This document shows positions 1 through 10,106 of a stretch of 47,356 bases of DNA, piece after piece (positions within the stretch are counted from its first letter, which is position 1; each line of letters begins with the position of its first letter). The stretch is from contig CAIXZF010000002.1 of the NCBI GenBank assembly GCA_903923925.1, forward strand, positions 1 through 47,356, given 5' to 3'. The DNA comes from an uncultured Bacteroidales bacterium. Lineage in GTDB: Bacteria > Bacteroidota > Bacteroidia > Bacteroidales > CAIXZF01. The position numbers were made by a program, and so were the translations under genes. The notes beneath the pieces were generated by a model that was given only the letters and a program-made list of their open reading frames with translations, did no database searches and was not told the origin of the DNA.

Positions 1-21
1 ACTACTAAATACCAGATCATT

Positions 22-2637
22 ATGAGAAATTGCAGCCTAAAAAGTCAGTTACTCGTATCATTTGTTGCCTTCATACTTTTTTTTCCAGCCACTACACAAT
101 CACAATCTGACTCTAAATGGGATAAAGTAGCAGCCTCGGTTAAAAAAAGAAACTCATTCAAAAGACTCGAATGGTTCTACAGACCCAGAATGAATGAACA
201 GGGCATTTTTCCACGAGAATTCATTGACAAGCAAAAGCAAGTTGAATTTTCAAAGATACAGGCACAAAAAATCTATGAAAAAACTTCTTACCAATGGACG
301 AACCTGGGCCCTGTTGGCATTGATTTCACTTTCGAGAGTACAGCACCCCATTGGGGCATCAACAGTGGTAGGGTTAAAGGGCTTGCCATACATCCTTCAA
401 ACCCTGATATCGTTTATGCAGGCTCAGGGGGAGGTGGTATCTGGAAAACTACCGACGGCGGACAAAACTGGATTGATAAAAGCGATGGGATGAACCTGCT
501 CACTTTTGGCGCTATTGCAATAGATCCTTCAAATCCTGAAGTAATTTATGCAGGTACTGGTGAATATTTCTGGAGTTTTCCTGAACGATTATACTGTGGA
601 GACGGATTATACAAATCGACGAATGGAGGAAACAGTTGGGTCAAAATGAACGCTGAATTTGGGAATGTAACACATTTTACAGACCTTGTTGTTTCTCCTT
701 ACAATCCGAATGTTATTGTGGCAACCATAGCCAAAAATCTACAGAATGCGAGCCCGAACGAGGGCATCTGGAAAAGCACGGATGCAGGCATTCACTGGGC
801 CATCGTTTTGCCGGGAGAAGGAATGTATGACCTGGCCTTCCATCCTGCCAACCCTGACATTTTATATGCAGCCTGCGGCAATGAACAAACTCAGGCAGGC
901 TTTCTGATATCAACTGATGGAGGACAGACTTTTATACAGAGCAACACAGGCTTGCCAGCATCCAATCACATCGGCAGAATCCATTTTGATGTATCACAGT
1001 CAAATCCGTCTGTCATTTACACTGTTATTTACGATTCTGTGGCAATCTCTGGTGGCATGAATACATGTGCCTATAAGTCTACAAACGGAGGGGCAAGTTG
1101 GGCCCAGATTTCACAGGGCATAAATCTTTCAGCTTTTGGTGATCAGGGGTTTTATGACCTTTGTATTGCAGTGAATCCGGCGAACTCCAATAATGTTATC
1201 CTTGGTAACGTAGAAATCAGCAGATCAGCGGATGGCTCCACTTTTTCATACATCAGAGATCCGAATGCAGCCGGTGGAGGAAGCTATGCCTTCGATTCAT
1301 ATACGCACCTGGATCACCAAATAATCCGATTTGCTCCGTCGAACCCTTCTGTTATTTATGTTGGCTGTGATGGTGGCGTATACAAATCAACAGATACCGC
1401 ACTTTCCTTCCATTCAGTAAATACGGGTATTACATCAATTCAGACCTATCGCGTTGCTTCTCATATTACAAATCCGGATGTGCTTTATACTGGTGCTCAG
1501 GACAATGGCTTTATTTCAACGCACAACAGGGGAGCTACTCCTTATAAACTTGAATTAATGGGTGATGGTACTGAATGTTTTATGGATTACTCAAACCCTG
1601 ATATTATTTTCTTTGGAACTATCGGAGGATATTTTGGCAGAAGTATTGATGGAGGTCTCAGCTGGGGTTTACTTGTTGACCCTGTTGCACTTAATGATTC
1701 ATCTGCATTCATTTGCCCCTATTGGCAACATCCAACAGATCCTAATATTATTTATGGTTGCTTAAAACTAAAACTTTACAAGTCAACAGATAAAGGCAAC
1801 ACCTGGTCGTATACAACCGCCGCTCCCATCGTAAGCTCTGCTATTTATTCTGCAGCACAATCAGCAATAAACACCAACAATATAATGCTTGCTGCCAGAA
1901 ACGGCGCAATTAGCCTGGTGAAATCATCAGACGGAGGGTACAACTGGCAGAATATTACAGCTAACCTTGGTTCGCTGTCAGGTGGTAATTTTATGCGGCT
2001 ACAGGCAGACCCCTTAGACGGAAATACATTCTACCTGCTTAAAAATGCCTATTCAGGCGCTCTTGTTCTTAAAACAACCGACTTTGGCACCAGCTGGACA
2101 GACCTCAGCTCCGACTTGCCAAAAGTTCCTGTTAATGATATTTTTATTGACTCAGCCAATGCAGGTGTTCTATACATTGGAAATGATTTCGGTGTTTACA
2201 GAACTGCCAACGGAGGTGGAAACTGGGTAAGGCTGAACAATGGGATGCCATTTATTCCTGTCCTTGATTTCGATTGTTTTAATTACAATGGAATCAGACT
2301 CCTCAGGGCTGCAACTTTCGGAAGAGGTGTTTTTGAACTCGACCTTAATCATCCTGAATCGGTAAATGGAAATCTTGGTAAAACTACCGGATTCAGGGCA
2401 TGGCCAAATCCAGCCTCCAGTCAGTTGTGGGTTGATATTCCAGCCATAGTTCCTGACAAGTATACACTTTCATTAATATCAGTTAGCGGCGTTAAAGTAG
2501 CCTCACAGACAGTTTACACCACAGGTTTGCAATTCCGCAGCAGCATCGATATATCAGGCTTAAACCCCGGATGTTACCAGCTTGTATTTAATGGCAATCG
2601 TAAATTGCAGACCTGTGAGGTAATAATTGTTCGGTAG
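22..2637 (+). CDS. Secreted VPS10/BNR-repeat beta-propeller protein with T9SS tail
   Basis: The 871-residue protein has an N-terminal signal peptide (about residues 1-27, hydrophobic run then TTQSQS). It then carries many Asp-box/BNR-type repeats of the form K-S/T-T-[DN]-G-G-x-[NS]-W (for example near residues 141, 205, 255, 355 and further on), as in sortilin/VPS10 and sialidase-like beta-propellers. The last 80 or so residues start with a WPNPASSQ-like motif and match a type IX secretion sorting domain, so the protein is probably exported and surface-anchored or released. No catalytic sialidase residues were recognised, so the role may be adhesion, glycan binding or peptidase-like; substrate unknown. 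It starts at an ATG close to the left window edge and is the only gene in its neighbourhood of this type; a similar 909-residue protein lies at 21397-24126. Confidence 0.85.
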   Translation: MRNCSLKSQLLVSFVAFILFFPATTQSQSDSKWDKVAASVKKRNSFKRLEWFYRPRMNEQGIFPREFIDKQKQVEFSKIQAQKIYEKTSYQWTNLGPVGIDFTFESTAPHWGINSGRVKGLAIHPSNPDIVYAGSGGGGIWKTTDGGQNWIDKSDGMNLLTFGAIAIDPSNPEVIYAGTGEYFWSFPERLYCGDGLYKSTNGGNSWVKMNAEFGNVTHFTDLVVSPYNPNVIVATIAKNLQNASPNEGIWKSTDAGIHWAIVLPGEGMYDLAFHPANPDILYAACGNEQTQAGFLISTDGGQTFIQSNTGLPASNHIGRIHFDVSQSNPSVIYTVIYDSVAISGGMNTCAYKSTNGGASWAQISQGINLSAFGDQGFYDLCIAVNPANSNNVILGNVEISRSADGSTFSYIRDPNAAGGGSYAFDSYTHLDHQIIRFAPSNPSVIYVGCDGGVYKSTDTALSFHSVNTGITSIQTYRVASHITNPDVLYTGAQDNGFISTHNRGATPYKLELMGDGTECFMDYSNPDIIFFGTIGGYFGRSIDGGLSWGLLVDPVALNDSSAFICPYWQHPTDPNIIYGCLKLKLYKSTDKGNTWSYTTAAPIVSSAIYSAAQSAINTNNIMLAARNGAISLVKSSDGGYNWQNITANLGSLSGGNFMRLQADPLDGNTFYLLKNAYSGALVLKTTDFGTSWTDLSSDLPKVPVNDIFIDSANAGVLYIGNDFGVYRTANGGGNWVRLNNGMPFIPVLDFDCFNYNGIRLLRAATFGRGVFELDLNHPESVNGNLGKTTGFRAWPNPASSQLWVDIPAIVPDKYTLSLISVSGVKVASQTVYTTGLQFRSSIDISGLNPGCYQLVFNGNRKLQTCEVIIVR

Positions 2638-3017
2638 AGACATCATTTCAATTATTAAACCCACTATCGAGATTTCTATCTAATTTATTGAATTATAGAT
2701 TACATTTACACAGGAATACTCTTTTAAGTCAGGGCTAAAATTTAAAACTATTCGCCTATGAATGCCGGAAAATCATCCTTGCAGAAACTGTATATTACTC
2801 TATATCTGCACAGTACCCCCCCCCCCCCCCCCAACACACACACTTACCTACATATACGCACATACCCTCTCTGCTGCGTTTACAGATAGAAACAACTCCA
2901 AATCAGCATCTAATAAAACCGCTTCAAACTACCTTAGCATTGCACCGGGGGGCTAGATTTGTGTTGAATCCTGTTCACAAAGCAGGGGCCATATTCCCAT
3001 TTTTACAAATTTCATGT
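2638..3017. other. Intergenic gap with no recognisable gene
   Basis: About 380 bases between the T9SS protein and the kinase fragment. It contains a long C homopolymer (listed separately) and AT-rich sequence. A short open frame here translates into a proline run from the C tract and is not credible as a gene. Confidence 0.6.
2816..2843. repeat. C17 homopolymer followed by CA dinucleotide tract
   Basis: Seventeen consecutive C residues (2816-2832) are followed directly by an alternating AC run. Nothing similar occurs elsewhere in the window. It sits about 185 bases upstream of the kinase fragment. Such tracts are prone to slippage and to read errors, so the exact length is uncertain. Confidence 0.8.
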
Positions 3018-3587
3018 ATGAAAAAAATGCCGGGAATAAAGGATCTTAAACGTGCTGAAATTGAAATCATCGCATCGAGAGACGATGCCAGAAAGGCGAA
3101 TCTTGCTAAAACCGAATTCCTCTCCAGGGTAAGTCATGAATTGAGAACCCCAATGAATGCTATACTAGGTTTTTCACAGTTGATGGATATGGGAGAACTC
3201 AGCTCCAAACATAAGAAAGGAGTCAGCCACATTTTAAGAAGTGGGAAACACCTGCTCAAATTAATAGATGAAGTACTCGACATTTCAAACATTGATTCCG
3301 GGAAACCCACAATTTTTCCTGAATCTGTTGATTTAAATAGTATTGTTGCAGAAACGATGGAGATGATTCAACCACTGGCTTATGCCCGTCACCTAAAGCT
3401 TGAATTGGTGAATTCACCTAAAAATCAGCTTTTTGTAATGGCAGACAGAAGGCGGATAAAACAAGCATTGACTAACTTGCTTAGCAATGCAGCGAAGTAC
3501 AACAGTCAGGGTGGCACTATAACTGTCAAAACTGAAACGCGGCCTATAGACAATAACGGAATTGTTTTGTATTATTATATTCAATAA
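3018..3587 (+). pseudogene. Histidine kinase fragment (HisKA plus partial HATPase)
   Basis: From the ATG at 3018 the frame encodes 189 residues. They contain a coiled lead-in, the HisKA H-box (SHELRTPMNAILGF, phospho-His near residue 40) and the HATPase N-box (LTNLLSNAAKYNS). The frame stops shortly after the N-box, so the G1, F and G2 ATP-lid motifs are absent and it should not phosphorylate by itself. No sensor domain precedes it. The open frame extends upstream to 2940 only with a TTG start and low-quality sequence. It lies 12 bases before the CheB-CheR-PAS gene in the same direction. Best read as the remnant of a hybrid or PAS kinase; a short dimerisation-only protein is possible but less likely. 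Confidence 0.65.
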
Positions 3588-3599
3588 GAAACATTTATC

Positions 3600-6500
3600 A
3601 TGAACGCAAAAAAACCAAAATCTACAGAACTACTAACGAAGAATTCGCCCGCAAAGACCGATATAAGTCAGTTCCCCATTGTGGGTATTGGCGCTTCGGC
3701 AGGCGGACTAGAGGCATTGGAACTGTTTTTTGGAAATATGCCAAAAGACACTGGCATGGCTTTCGTTGTAATTCAGCACTTAGATCCAAACCATGTTGGC
3801 ATTATGCCGGAGTTATTGCAACGAATTACCCCCATGAAGGTACTTCAGGCTACCGATCGGATTAAAGTAAAGCCAAATGGCGTCTATGTAATCCCTCCCA
3901 ACAAAAGTATGTCGCTGTTCAATGGCTCTTTGCATTTGTTTGATCCGGTCGAATCGCGCGGACTGCGCTTGCCTATTGATTTTTTCTTTCGTTCGCTTGC
4001 TGCCGACAAGGAGGAGAAGAGTATCGGCATTGTGCTCTCCGGCATGGGGTCCGATGGCAGTATGGGACTGAAAGCCATCAAAGAAAAAAATGGCATTGTA
4101 TTGGTTCAGAGCCTGGAATCAGCCAAATTTGACGGCATGCCATTAAGTGCCACTGAAGCGGTAATTGCAGATATTGTGGCGCCAGCGGAAGAATTACCTG
4201 CAAAATTGGTCGCTTTTTTGAAGTTTATTCCATCGGTTATCATCGACACCGAAATAGATAGTAAAAGCAAAAGCAACCTCGATAAAATAATCATCCTGCT
4301 GCGCGAACAATCGGGACACGACTTCTCCTTTTATAAGAAGAACACCCTGTTTCGACGTATTGAACGGCGCAAGGGGATTCACCAGCTTGATAAATTGCAG
4401 CATTATCTGCTCTATTTGCAGGATAACCCCAAAGAGGTGGAAATCCTTTTCAAAGAGTTGCTCATCGGTGTCACCAGTTTTTTTCGTGATCCAGCTGTAT
4501 GGGATATGCTCAGAGACCAGGTTCTTCCTGCCATGTTCAGCGAATTGCCCAACGGCTATGTACTTCGTGCCTGGGTAACTGCCTGCTCAACCGGAGAAGA
4601 GGCCTACTCACTGGCTATCGTTTTTCAGGAGGTACTTGAGAAAGTTAAAATTCGCAAAAACCTGACATTGCAGATATTTGCAACCGATCTCGATCCCGAT
4701 GCCATTGAAATAGCCCGCAAAGGGTACTTTCCAAAAAATATAACTGCCGATGTTGCGCCCGAACGGCTAAGCCGGTTCTTCAATGTGTCAGGCGAAGGAT
4801 TTACAGTGTCAACCATCATCCGTGAGATGGTGGTGTTTGCCCCTCAGAATGTGATCAAAGACCCACCATTCACCAAACTCGACCTGCTTACCTGCCGCAA
4901 TTTGCTGATATACCTGGAACCCGAATTGCAGAAAAAGCTGATGGCGCTTTTTAATTACAGCCTGAACCAGGGCGGGATTATGTTGCTTGGCAATGCCGAA
5001 ACCCTTGGAAACTATACAGATGGTTTTGAAGAGGTTGATCTACGGTTGAAATTTTTTAAACGCACGTTAACACCTATCTCCCGTGATCTCTTTGACTTTC
5101 CCAGCTCCTTTTCCCGCTCCAGACGAGTGGCCCCCCAAAATGAGCCAGACCCACTGAAAAGCACTGAAAACCTGCAGGCCATTATCGAACAGCTCATGAT
5201 TCAGCGTTTTGCACCGGCAAGTGCATTGGTTAACAGCAAAGGCGATATCATTTTTATCACCGGACGTACAGGAAAATACCTGGAACCGGCTGCCGGTAAA
5301 ACAAACCTGAGCATTTATGCCATGGCCCGCGAAGGCTTGAGTGAAGCGCTGCCCAGCGCTTTTCGCAAAGCCATGAAAAACTTTGATCCGGTAATCATAC
5401 GCAATCTTAAGGTAGGAACCAATGGAGGAAGCCAGCTTGTGGATATCTCCGTTCAACGGATTGAAAGCCCTGATACAATAAGTGGTATGGTGATCGTGGT
5501 ATTTTCTGATGTACCTGAAATGGACAAACATGATTTGTCGGATCCCTTAACCGGTAATCGTCGTCTGACCGGTAAACAAAAAGATTTGGAAGTTAAACTG
5601 CAGCGAAGTTATGAAGACCTGCAAAGCCTTCGCGAAGAGATGCAAACCTCGCAGGAAGAGCTGAAATCGACCAACGAAGAGCTGCAATCAACCAATGAAG
5701 AGCTGCAATCAACCAACGAAGAGCTTACCACGTCTAAAGAGGAGATGCAGAGCCTGAATGAAGAGCTGCAAACGGTGAATGTGGAACTGCAAAGCAAGGT
5801 AGGGGATTTTATACAGTCCAACAACGACATGAAAAACCTGCTCAACTCTACCGAGGTTGCCACCCTTTTCCTTGACAAGGAGTTGAATGTACGCAGGTTT
5901 ACCGAAGCGGTGACCAATATCATCAAACTGCGCAACTCTGATATAGGCAGACTTTTTACCGATCTGGTTTCCGATTTGATATATCCTGAGATCGAGAGAC
6001 ATGCAGAGCAGGTTCTCAGAACCCTTTCGACGATAGAAACTGCAATTACTTCGAACGACGGGAGATGGTTCAATGTCCGCATCATGCCTTACCGTACCCT
6101 CGACGACCACATCGACGGGCTGGTGATCACCTTTACCGATATTACCTTTGCTAAAAAGGTTGAGACAGAGCTTAAAGAGAGCGAGTATCGGTTTCGCATG
6201 CTGTATCAGAATTCACTGGATGCCCACATCATCTGCAATTTTTCAGATGGACCCGATCATGGCTTTACCGATTGCAACCAGGCTGCAATCGATATGCTGG
6301 GCATGGCTTCCAAAGAACAGCTGCTTGCAACAAACCACCTTAAATTATCGCCCGAATTTCAACCCGATGGTCGCCTGTCAGCTGAAAAATCAGAGGCTTT
6401 AATTCAGGAGTGCATCACCAAAGGGAGTATCCGGTTTGAATGGGTATACTGCAAGATCAACGGAGAGGAATTCCCCGTTGATATCCTGCTGACTGTTTTT

Positions 6501-7001
6501 CAGGAACGCAACAAAACGTTTTTACATTCTGTATGGCGCGACATCAGCGAACGCAAAAAGGCGGAAGAAGTCCTGAGTGTGAGTCTGATGAAATACCAGA
6601 CCCTGTTCGATTTATTCCCGGCGGGTATTACGATATCTGATTCCAAAGGGCAGATTATTGAAACAAACAACATAGCCCAACGAATGCTTGGGCTCGCTCC
6701 TGAACAGCAGAAACAGAGACTGATAGATGGCAAAGAATGGCAGATTATCAGACCCGACGGCTCCCCTATGCCTGCATCGGAGTATGCCAGCGTGCAAGCG
6801 CTCAGCGAAGGTATCCAGGTAGAAAATGTGGAAATGGGCATACGTAAGGGCGATGGACAGATAAGGTGGATCAATGTTTCAGCTACGCCCATTCCGCTCG
6901 AAGGATATGGTGTAGCCATTGTTTATACCGACCTCACTGCCCGCAATCAGATGGAAGATGAACTTTGGAAAAACAGAGAAAATAATGAAAAAAGCCAATA
7001 A
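3600..7001 (+). CDS. CheB-CheR-PAS fusion chemotaxis-like signalling protein
   Basis: The 1133-residue protein begins with a CheB methylesterase domain (about 25-205): GASAGG with catalytic Ser33, His60 in QHLDPNH, and Asp152 in GSDGSMGL. A CheR domain follows (about 215-485) with the SAM-site region WVTACSTGEEAYSLA and LLTCRNLLIYL. Then comes a long coiled coil (about 650-740) with tandem STNEELQ heptads, then three PAS domains to the C terminus. There is no receiver domain before CheB and no kinase domain, although this architecture often ends in a histidine kinase. Instead the last 17 bases overlap the next gene, a PAS-PAS kinase, which may supply the kinase function. Probably modifies receptor-like or partner proteins by Glu methylation/demethylation; the sensed signal is unknown. 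Confidence 0.92.
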   Translation: MNAKKPKSTELLTKNSPAKTDISQFPIVGIGASAGGLEALELFFGNMPKDTGMAFVVIQHLDPNHVGIMPELLQRITPMKVLQATDRIKVKPNGVYVIPPNKSMSLFNGSLHLFDPVESRGLRLPIDFFFRSLAADKEEKSIGIVLSGMGSDGSMGLKAIKEKNGIVLVQSLESAKFDGMPLSATEAVIADIVAPAEELPAKLVAFLKFIPSVIIDTEIDSKSKSNLDKIIILLREQSGHDFSFYKKNTLFRRIERRKGIHQLDKLQHYLLYLQDNPKEVEILFKELLIGVTSFFRDPAVWDMLRDQVLPAMFSELPNGYVLRAWVTACSTGEEAYSLAIVFQEVLEKVKIRKNLTLQIFATDLDPDAIEIARKGYFPKNITADVAPERLSRFFNVSGEGFTVSTIIREMVVFAPQNVIKDPPFTKLDLLTCRNLLIYLEPELQKKLMALFNYSLNQGGIMLLGNAETLGNYTDGFEEVDLRLKFFKRTLTPISRDLFDFPSSFSRSRRVAPQNEPDPLKSTENLQAIIEQLMIQRFAPASALVNSKGDIIFITGRTGKYLEPAAGKTNLSIYAMAREGLSEALPSAFRKAMKNFDPVIIRNLKVGTNGGSQLVDISVQRIESPDTISGMVIVVFSDVPEMDKHDLSDPLTGNRRLTGKQKDLEVKLQRSYEDLQSLREEMQTSQEELKSTNEELQSTNEELQSTNEELTTSKEEMQSLNEELQTVNVELQSKVGDFIQSNNDMKNLLNSTEVATLFLDKELNVRRFTEAVTNIIKLRNSDIGRLFTDLVSDLIYPEIERHAEQVLRTLSTIETAITSNDGRWFNVRIMPYRTLDDHIDGLVITFTDITFAKKVETELKESEYRFRMLYQNSLDAHIICNFSDGPDHGFTDCNQAAIDMLGMASKEQLLATNHLKLSPEFQPDGRLSAEKSEALIQECITKGSIRFEWVYCKINGEEFPVDILLTVFQERNKTFLHSVWRDISERKKAEEVLSVSLMKYQTLFDLFPAGITISDSKGQIIETNNIAQRMLGLAPEQQKQRLIDGKEWQIIRPDGSPMPASEYASVQALSEGIQVENVEMGIRKGDGQIRWINVSATPIPLEGYGVAIVYTDLTARNQMEDELWKNRENNEKSQ

Positions 7002-8637
7002 AACCGACAGCGACATCCTGCGTCAAAAGGCTCAAGAGTTGCTAAACGCTTTGACTCCGTCCATTGTTCCCTCAGGAACTGCTTCACCATTTTCTGAAAT
7101 CGAAATACTCAGAATCATTCAAGAGCTTGAGGTTCATAAAATAGAACTGGAATTGCAGAATGAAGAACTCCGAAATTCATGGGCAATTGCAAAAGTTGCG
7201 AACGAAAAGCATATCAAATTGTACGATTTTGCACCTTCAGGTTATTTAACACTTTCAAATAAAGGCAAAATCATTGAATTGAACCTCAGCGCGGCGAAGA
7301 TGTTAGGTAGTGATCGGCAGCATCTGAAAAACAGCCTGTTTGGTATCTACATTTCAGAAGAAACAAAACCAATCTTCGGTCTCTTTCTTGAAAAGGCATT
7401 TAAACGCAAGTCAAAAGAATCATGTGAGGTTATGATGAATAAAGCGGACAGCCTGCAGTTTCATGTTATGCTAACCGGTATAGTTTCCGATAATGAAGAA
7501 CATTGCCTTGTAACTGCGGTGGATATTACTGAACGTAAACTAGCTAAGAAAACCGTTAATGAAAGCGAAGAAAAATTCCGGAAGGTATTTTCCTGCAGCA
7601 GGGATGCCCTTGTTCTTATTGACAAGGAAACCGGGAATATTATCGATGCCAATGATTACACTTTTCGCCTCTATGGATATACACAGGATGAAATTCTGAA
7701 CCTGAAAAACACTGACTTGTCTTTTGAGCCGGAAAAGACAGAATTGGCGCTGAAAGAATTTATTGAAAGGATTGAAGTCCGATATCATAAAAAGAAAGAT
7801 GGAACAGTTTTTCCGGTAGATATTTCAGCCAGCCGCTTTTTGATGAATGGCAGAGAGGTTGTGCTGGCTTCCATCCGCGACATCACCAAAAGGGTGCAGG
7901 CGGAGGAAGAGATAAAACTTAAAAATGACAAACTTCAACAAATCAATGCAGAAAAGGACAAGTTCTTCTCAATTATCTCCCACGACCTGCGGGGTCCTTT
8001 CAGTGGTTTTTTAGGATTGACAAATTTATTGGCTGAGGAGTTACCTGGTTTAACTCAAGGTGATATTCAGAAGATGGCGGTGATTATGAGAGACTCGGCC
8101 ACCAATCTCTTTCATTTGCTCGAGAACCTGCTTGAGTGGTCGCGCTCGCAAAGGGGATTACACAAATTTGCGCCCGAATTATTTTTACTAAAGTCAATGA
8201 TTTTTGAAAGCACTCACACTTTAATGGATACAGCTCACAAAAAGGGTATTGGCATAAGCATTGAAATCCCCGACGATCTGGAAGTTTATGCTGATGTATA
8301 CATGTTAGCATCAATTCTTCGCAATCTTACCTCCAATGCTATAAAATTCAGCAATAAAGGAGATTCTGTCACCATTGCCGCAAAGCCAATACCCGGCAAT
8401 TCAGTTGAAATCTCCGTTAGAGATGCAGGCATCGGCATGAGCAATAAAATGATCAATGATTTATTCCGCCTCGAAGTTCAAACAAACAGAAAAGGTACCG
8501 AAAACGAACCAAGCACCGGTTTGGGGTTGCTTCTTTGCAAGGATTTCATCGAAAAACATGGTGGAAAAATATGGGTGGAGAGCGAAGAGGGAAAAGGAAG
8601 CACATTTCGATTTACTTTACCGCTTCAAAATCAATAA
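6985..8637 (+). CDS. PAS-PAS sensor histidine kinase
   Basis: The start is placed at the ATG at 6985 (MKKANKTDSD), which overlaps the end of the CheB-CheR-PAS gene by 17 bases and implies translational coupling. The 550-residue protein has no membrane segment. It has an alpha-helical lead-in with IELELQNEELR, PAS domains at about 65-185 and 195-310 (the second ending in RDITKRVQAEEE), HisKA with the phospho-His near 333 (FFSIISHDLRGPF), and a complete HATPase with N-box (LTSNAIKFS), G1 (DAGIGM) and G2 (STGLGLLLCKDFIEKHGG). Cytoplasmic redox or ligand sensing is likely, but no cofactor residues were recognised. No response regulator is adjacent. Its 5-prime part and kinase tail are duplicated in broken form directly downstream. 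Confidence 0.9.
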   Translation: MKKANKTDSDILRQKAQELLNALTPSIVPSGTASPFSEIEILRIIQELEVHKIELELQNEELRNSWAIAKVANEKHIKLYDFAPSGYLTLSNKGKIIELNLSAAKMLGSDRQHLKNSLFGIYISEETKPIFGLFLEKAFKRKSKESCEVMMNKADSLQFHVMLTGIVSDNEEHCLVTAVDITERKLAKKTVNESEEKFRKVFSCSRDALVLIDKETGNIIDANDYTFRLYGYTQDEILNLKNTDLSFEPEKTELALKEFIERIEVRYHKKKDGTVFPVDISASRFLMNGREVVLASIRDITKRVQAEEEIKLKNDKLQQINAEKDKFFSIISHDLRGPFSGFLGLTNLLAEELPGLTQGDIQKMAVIMRDSATNLFHLLENLLEWSRSQRGLHKFAPELFLLKSMIFESTHTLMDTAHKKGIGISIEIPDDLEVYADVYMLASILRNLTSNAIKFSNKGDSVTIAAKPIPGNSVEISVRDAGIGMSNKMINDLFRLEVQTNRKGTENEPSTGLGLLLCKDFIEKHGGKIWVESEEGKGSTFRFTLPLQNQ

Positions 8638-8659
8638 TAAAAGTCAGGGATAACAACTT

Positions 8660-9550
8660 CTCTCAGACTCATCCACGAACTCGAAGTACACCAGATAGAA
8701 CTGGAATTGCAGAATGAAGAACTCCGAAATTCATGGGCAATTGCAAAAGTTGCGAACGAAAAGCATATCAAATTGTACGATTTAGCGCCGTCAGGTAATT
8801 TAACACTTTCCAGTATTGGTTAAATCATTGAATTGAACCTCAGCGGGGCGAAGATGTTAGTCAATGCTGTTGATATTACCGAACGCAAACAGGCAGAAAG
8901 AGAAATTGCAGAAAGCGGGGAAAGATACCGGGGTCTATCTGAAGCATCTTTTGAAGCGATATTTTTCTGTGAAAAAGGTCTTTGTATCGAACAAAACCAA
9001 GCTGCGGAAGCAATGTTTGGTTATACCACAGAAGAAGCTACAGTCAGGTACGGCACAGAATGGATCGTACCTGAATTCCGCGATATGGTCATGAAAAAAA
9101 TGATGACCGGCGATGAAAAACCTTACGAGGCGGTTGCATTACGAAAAGATGGGACAACATTTCCTTGCCTTTTACGAGAAAAAATGGTGCATTACAAGGC
9201 AGAAACGTTCGGGTAACTTCTCTTACAGACATCACTGAGCTCAAACAGGTGGAAAAATAGGAGTGTTGGCTAAAGTCACCGATTACAATAATGTTGAAAT
9301 TTCTATTGAGGATACAGGCATCGGAATAAGTAACAAAATGATCAATAATTTATTTCGGCTCGATGTTCAAACAAACCGCAAAGGAACTGAAGACGAGCCT
9401 AGCAGCGGCCTCGGGCTAATTTTATGCAAGGACTTCGTTGAGAAGCATGGAGGTGAAATCTGGGTTGAAAGTGAAGAAGGGAAAAGGCTTGCAAGATGGG
9501 TATGCCTGAAAGAATGCGTAGCTATAGGAGATGCTGACGACAACCTCTAA
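8660..9550 (+). pseudogene. Shredded partial duplicate of the PAS histidine kinase
   Basis: Bases about 8680-8860 are nearly identical to about 7110-7310 of the kinase upstream (same IELELQNEELRNS coding stretch), but carry an in-frame TAA near 8821 and then jump into a different PAS domain (open from 8833 to 9216). That PAS frame is lost near 9203, where one G appears to be missing; shifting the frame restores a VTSLTDIT-like PAC ending. At about 9263-9490 a piece resembling the kinase G1/G2 region follows (DTGIGISNKMINNLFRLD, SSGLGLILCKDF) without any HisKA. So at least two internal deletions and one frameshift are present. The roughly 280 bases after 9550 hold no recognised gene. Confidence 0.85.
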
Positions 9551-9810
9551 TTAAAGCCATCATGGAGCCAGCGAACTTTTGTAATGTAATTTCTGAAGTT
9601 CGGATTTGTTTTCAAAAAATTTACAAAAACTCGCTATTACCTTACACTGGATCCCTTTACTCCCGAAACATACGTTAACAGAATGGTCGAAAATTTTGGT
9701 GTTTTGAACATGTAGTAAAATTTTTGCTCTTAACAAATAATTGATTGATGAGAGTCAGAGCAAAATAGAATTAGGGATGAAAGAATCAGATGGTTTGTCA
9801 AATAATCACT

Positions 9811-9818
9811 AATTTTGT
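9811..9818 (+). promoter_or_regulatory. Bacteroidota -7 box upstream of the first Cys-rich gene
   Basis: TAATTTTG fits TAnnTTTG, 16 bases before the ATG. The same box, in the same place, precedes the second cassette copy at 44527. A TTG lies upstream, but at 12 bases the spacing is too short for a good -33 element. Confidence 0.45.
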
Positions 9819-9833
9819 TAAAAACATAAAGAT

Positions 9834-10106
9834 ATGTCCGACTCCGACAAAAATAAAGAACTGCTTACAGGTGAATCCTGCGATTGCAACGGCCCCGGTT
9901 GCTGCCAGCCCAAACCTCGTAAAAACTGGCAAAAATTTGTTTTTCTGGCTGTAATATTATTCGCTGCAGGTATCATCGCCTTCAAACTGTTCTGTGCTTC
10001 CCCTAATGATCCGGCCTGCAAGGCTAAAGGCTGTTGTGCTGATACTACTCAATGTTCTGGTAATACAAAATGTGCTGATTCTGCAAAAAAACAGAATCTT
10101 AAATAA
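9834..10106 (+). CDS. Small Cys-rich single-pass membrane protein, cassette copy 1
   Basis: Ninety residues with a cytosolic-looking N terminus containing CDC-x4-CC (Cys16, 18, 23, 24), a basic stretch PKPRK, one membrane helix (about 35-53), and a C-terminal part with six further Cys (54, 62, 67, 68, 74, 80). No named family was recognised. The stop overlaps the ATG of the next gene (TAATG), so the two are translationally coupled. The same pair precedes hgcA-hgcB at 44551, which links this protein to mercury methylation by context. Positive-inside reasoning would place the N-terminal Cys cluster in the cytoplasm and the C-terminal cluster outside. A metal or mercury thiol carrier is inferred, not shown. 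This copy is intact, unlike the second. Confidence 0.75.
   Translation: MSDSDKNKELLTGESCDCNGPGCCQPKPRKNWQKFVFLAVILFAAGIIAFKLFCASPNDPACKAKGCCADTTQCSGNTKCADSAKKQNLK

Noticed and set aside
2762-2956. Open frame with a proline run
   Set aside because: Created by the C homopolymer; no start context and no protein-like sequence.
5609-6110. Long minus-strand open frames opposite the coiled coil and PAS region
   Set aside because: Serine-rich shadows of the repeated EEL/NEELQ codons on the other strand.
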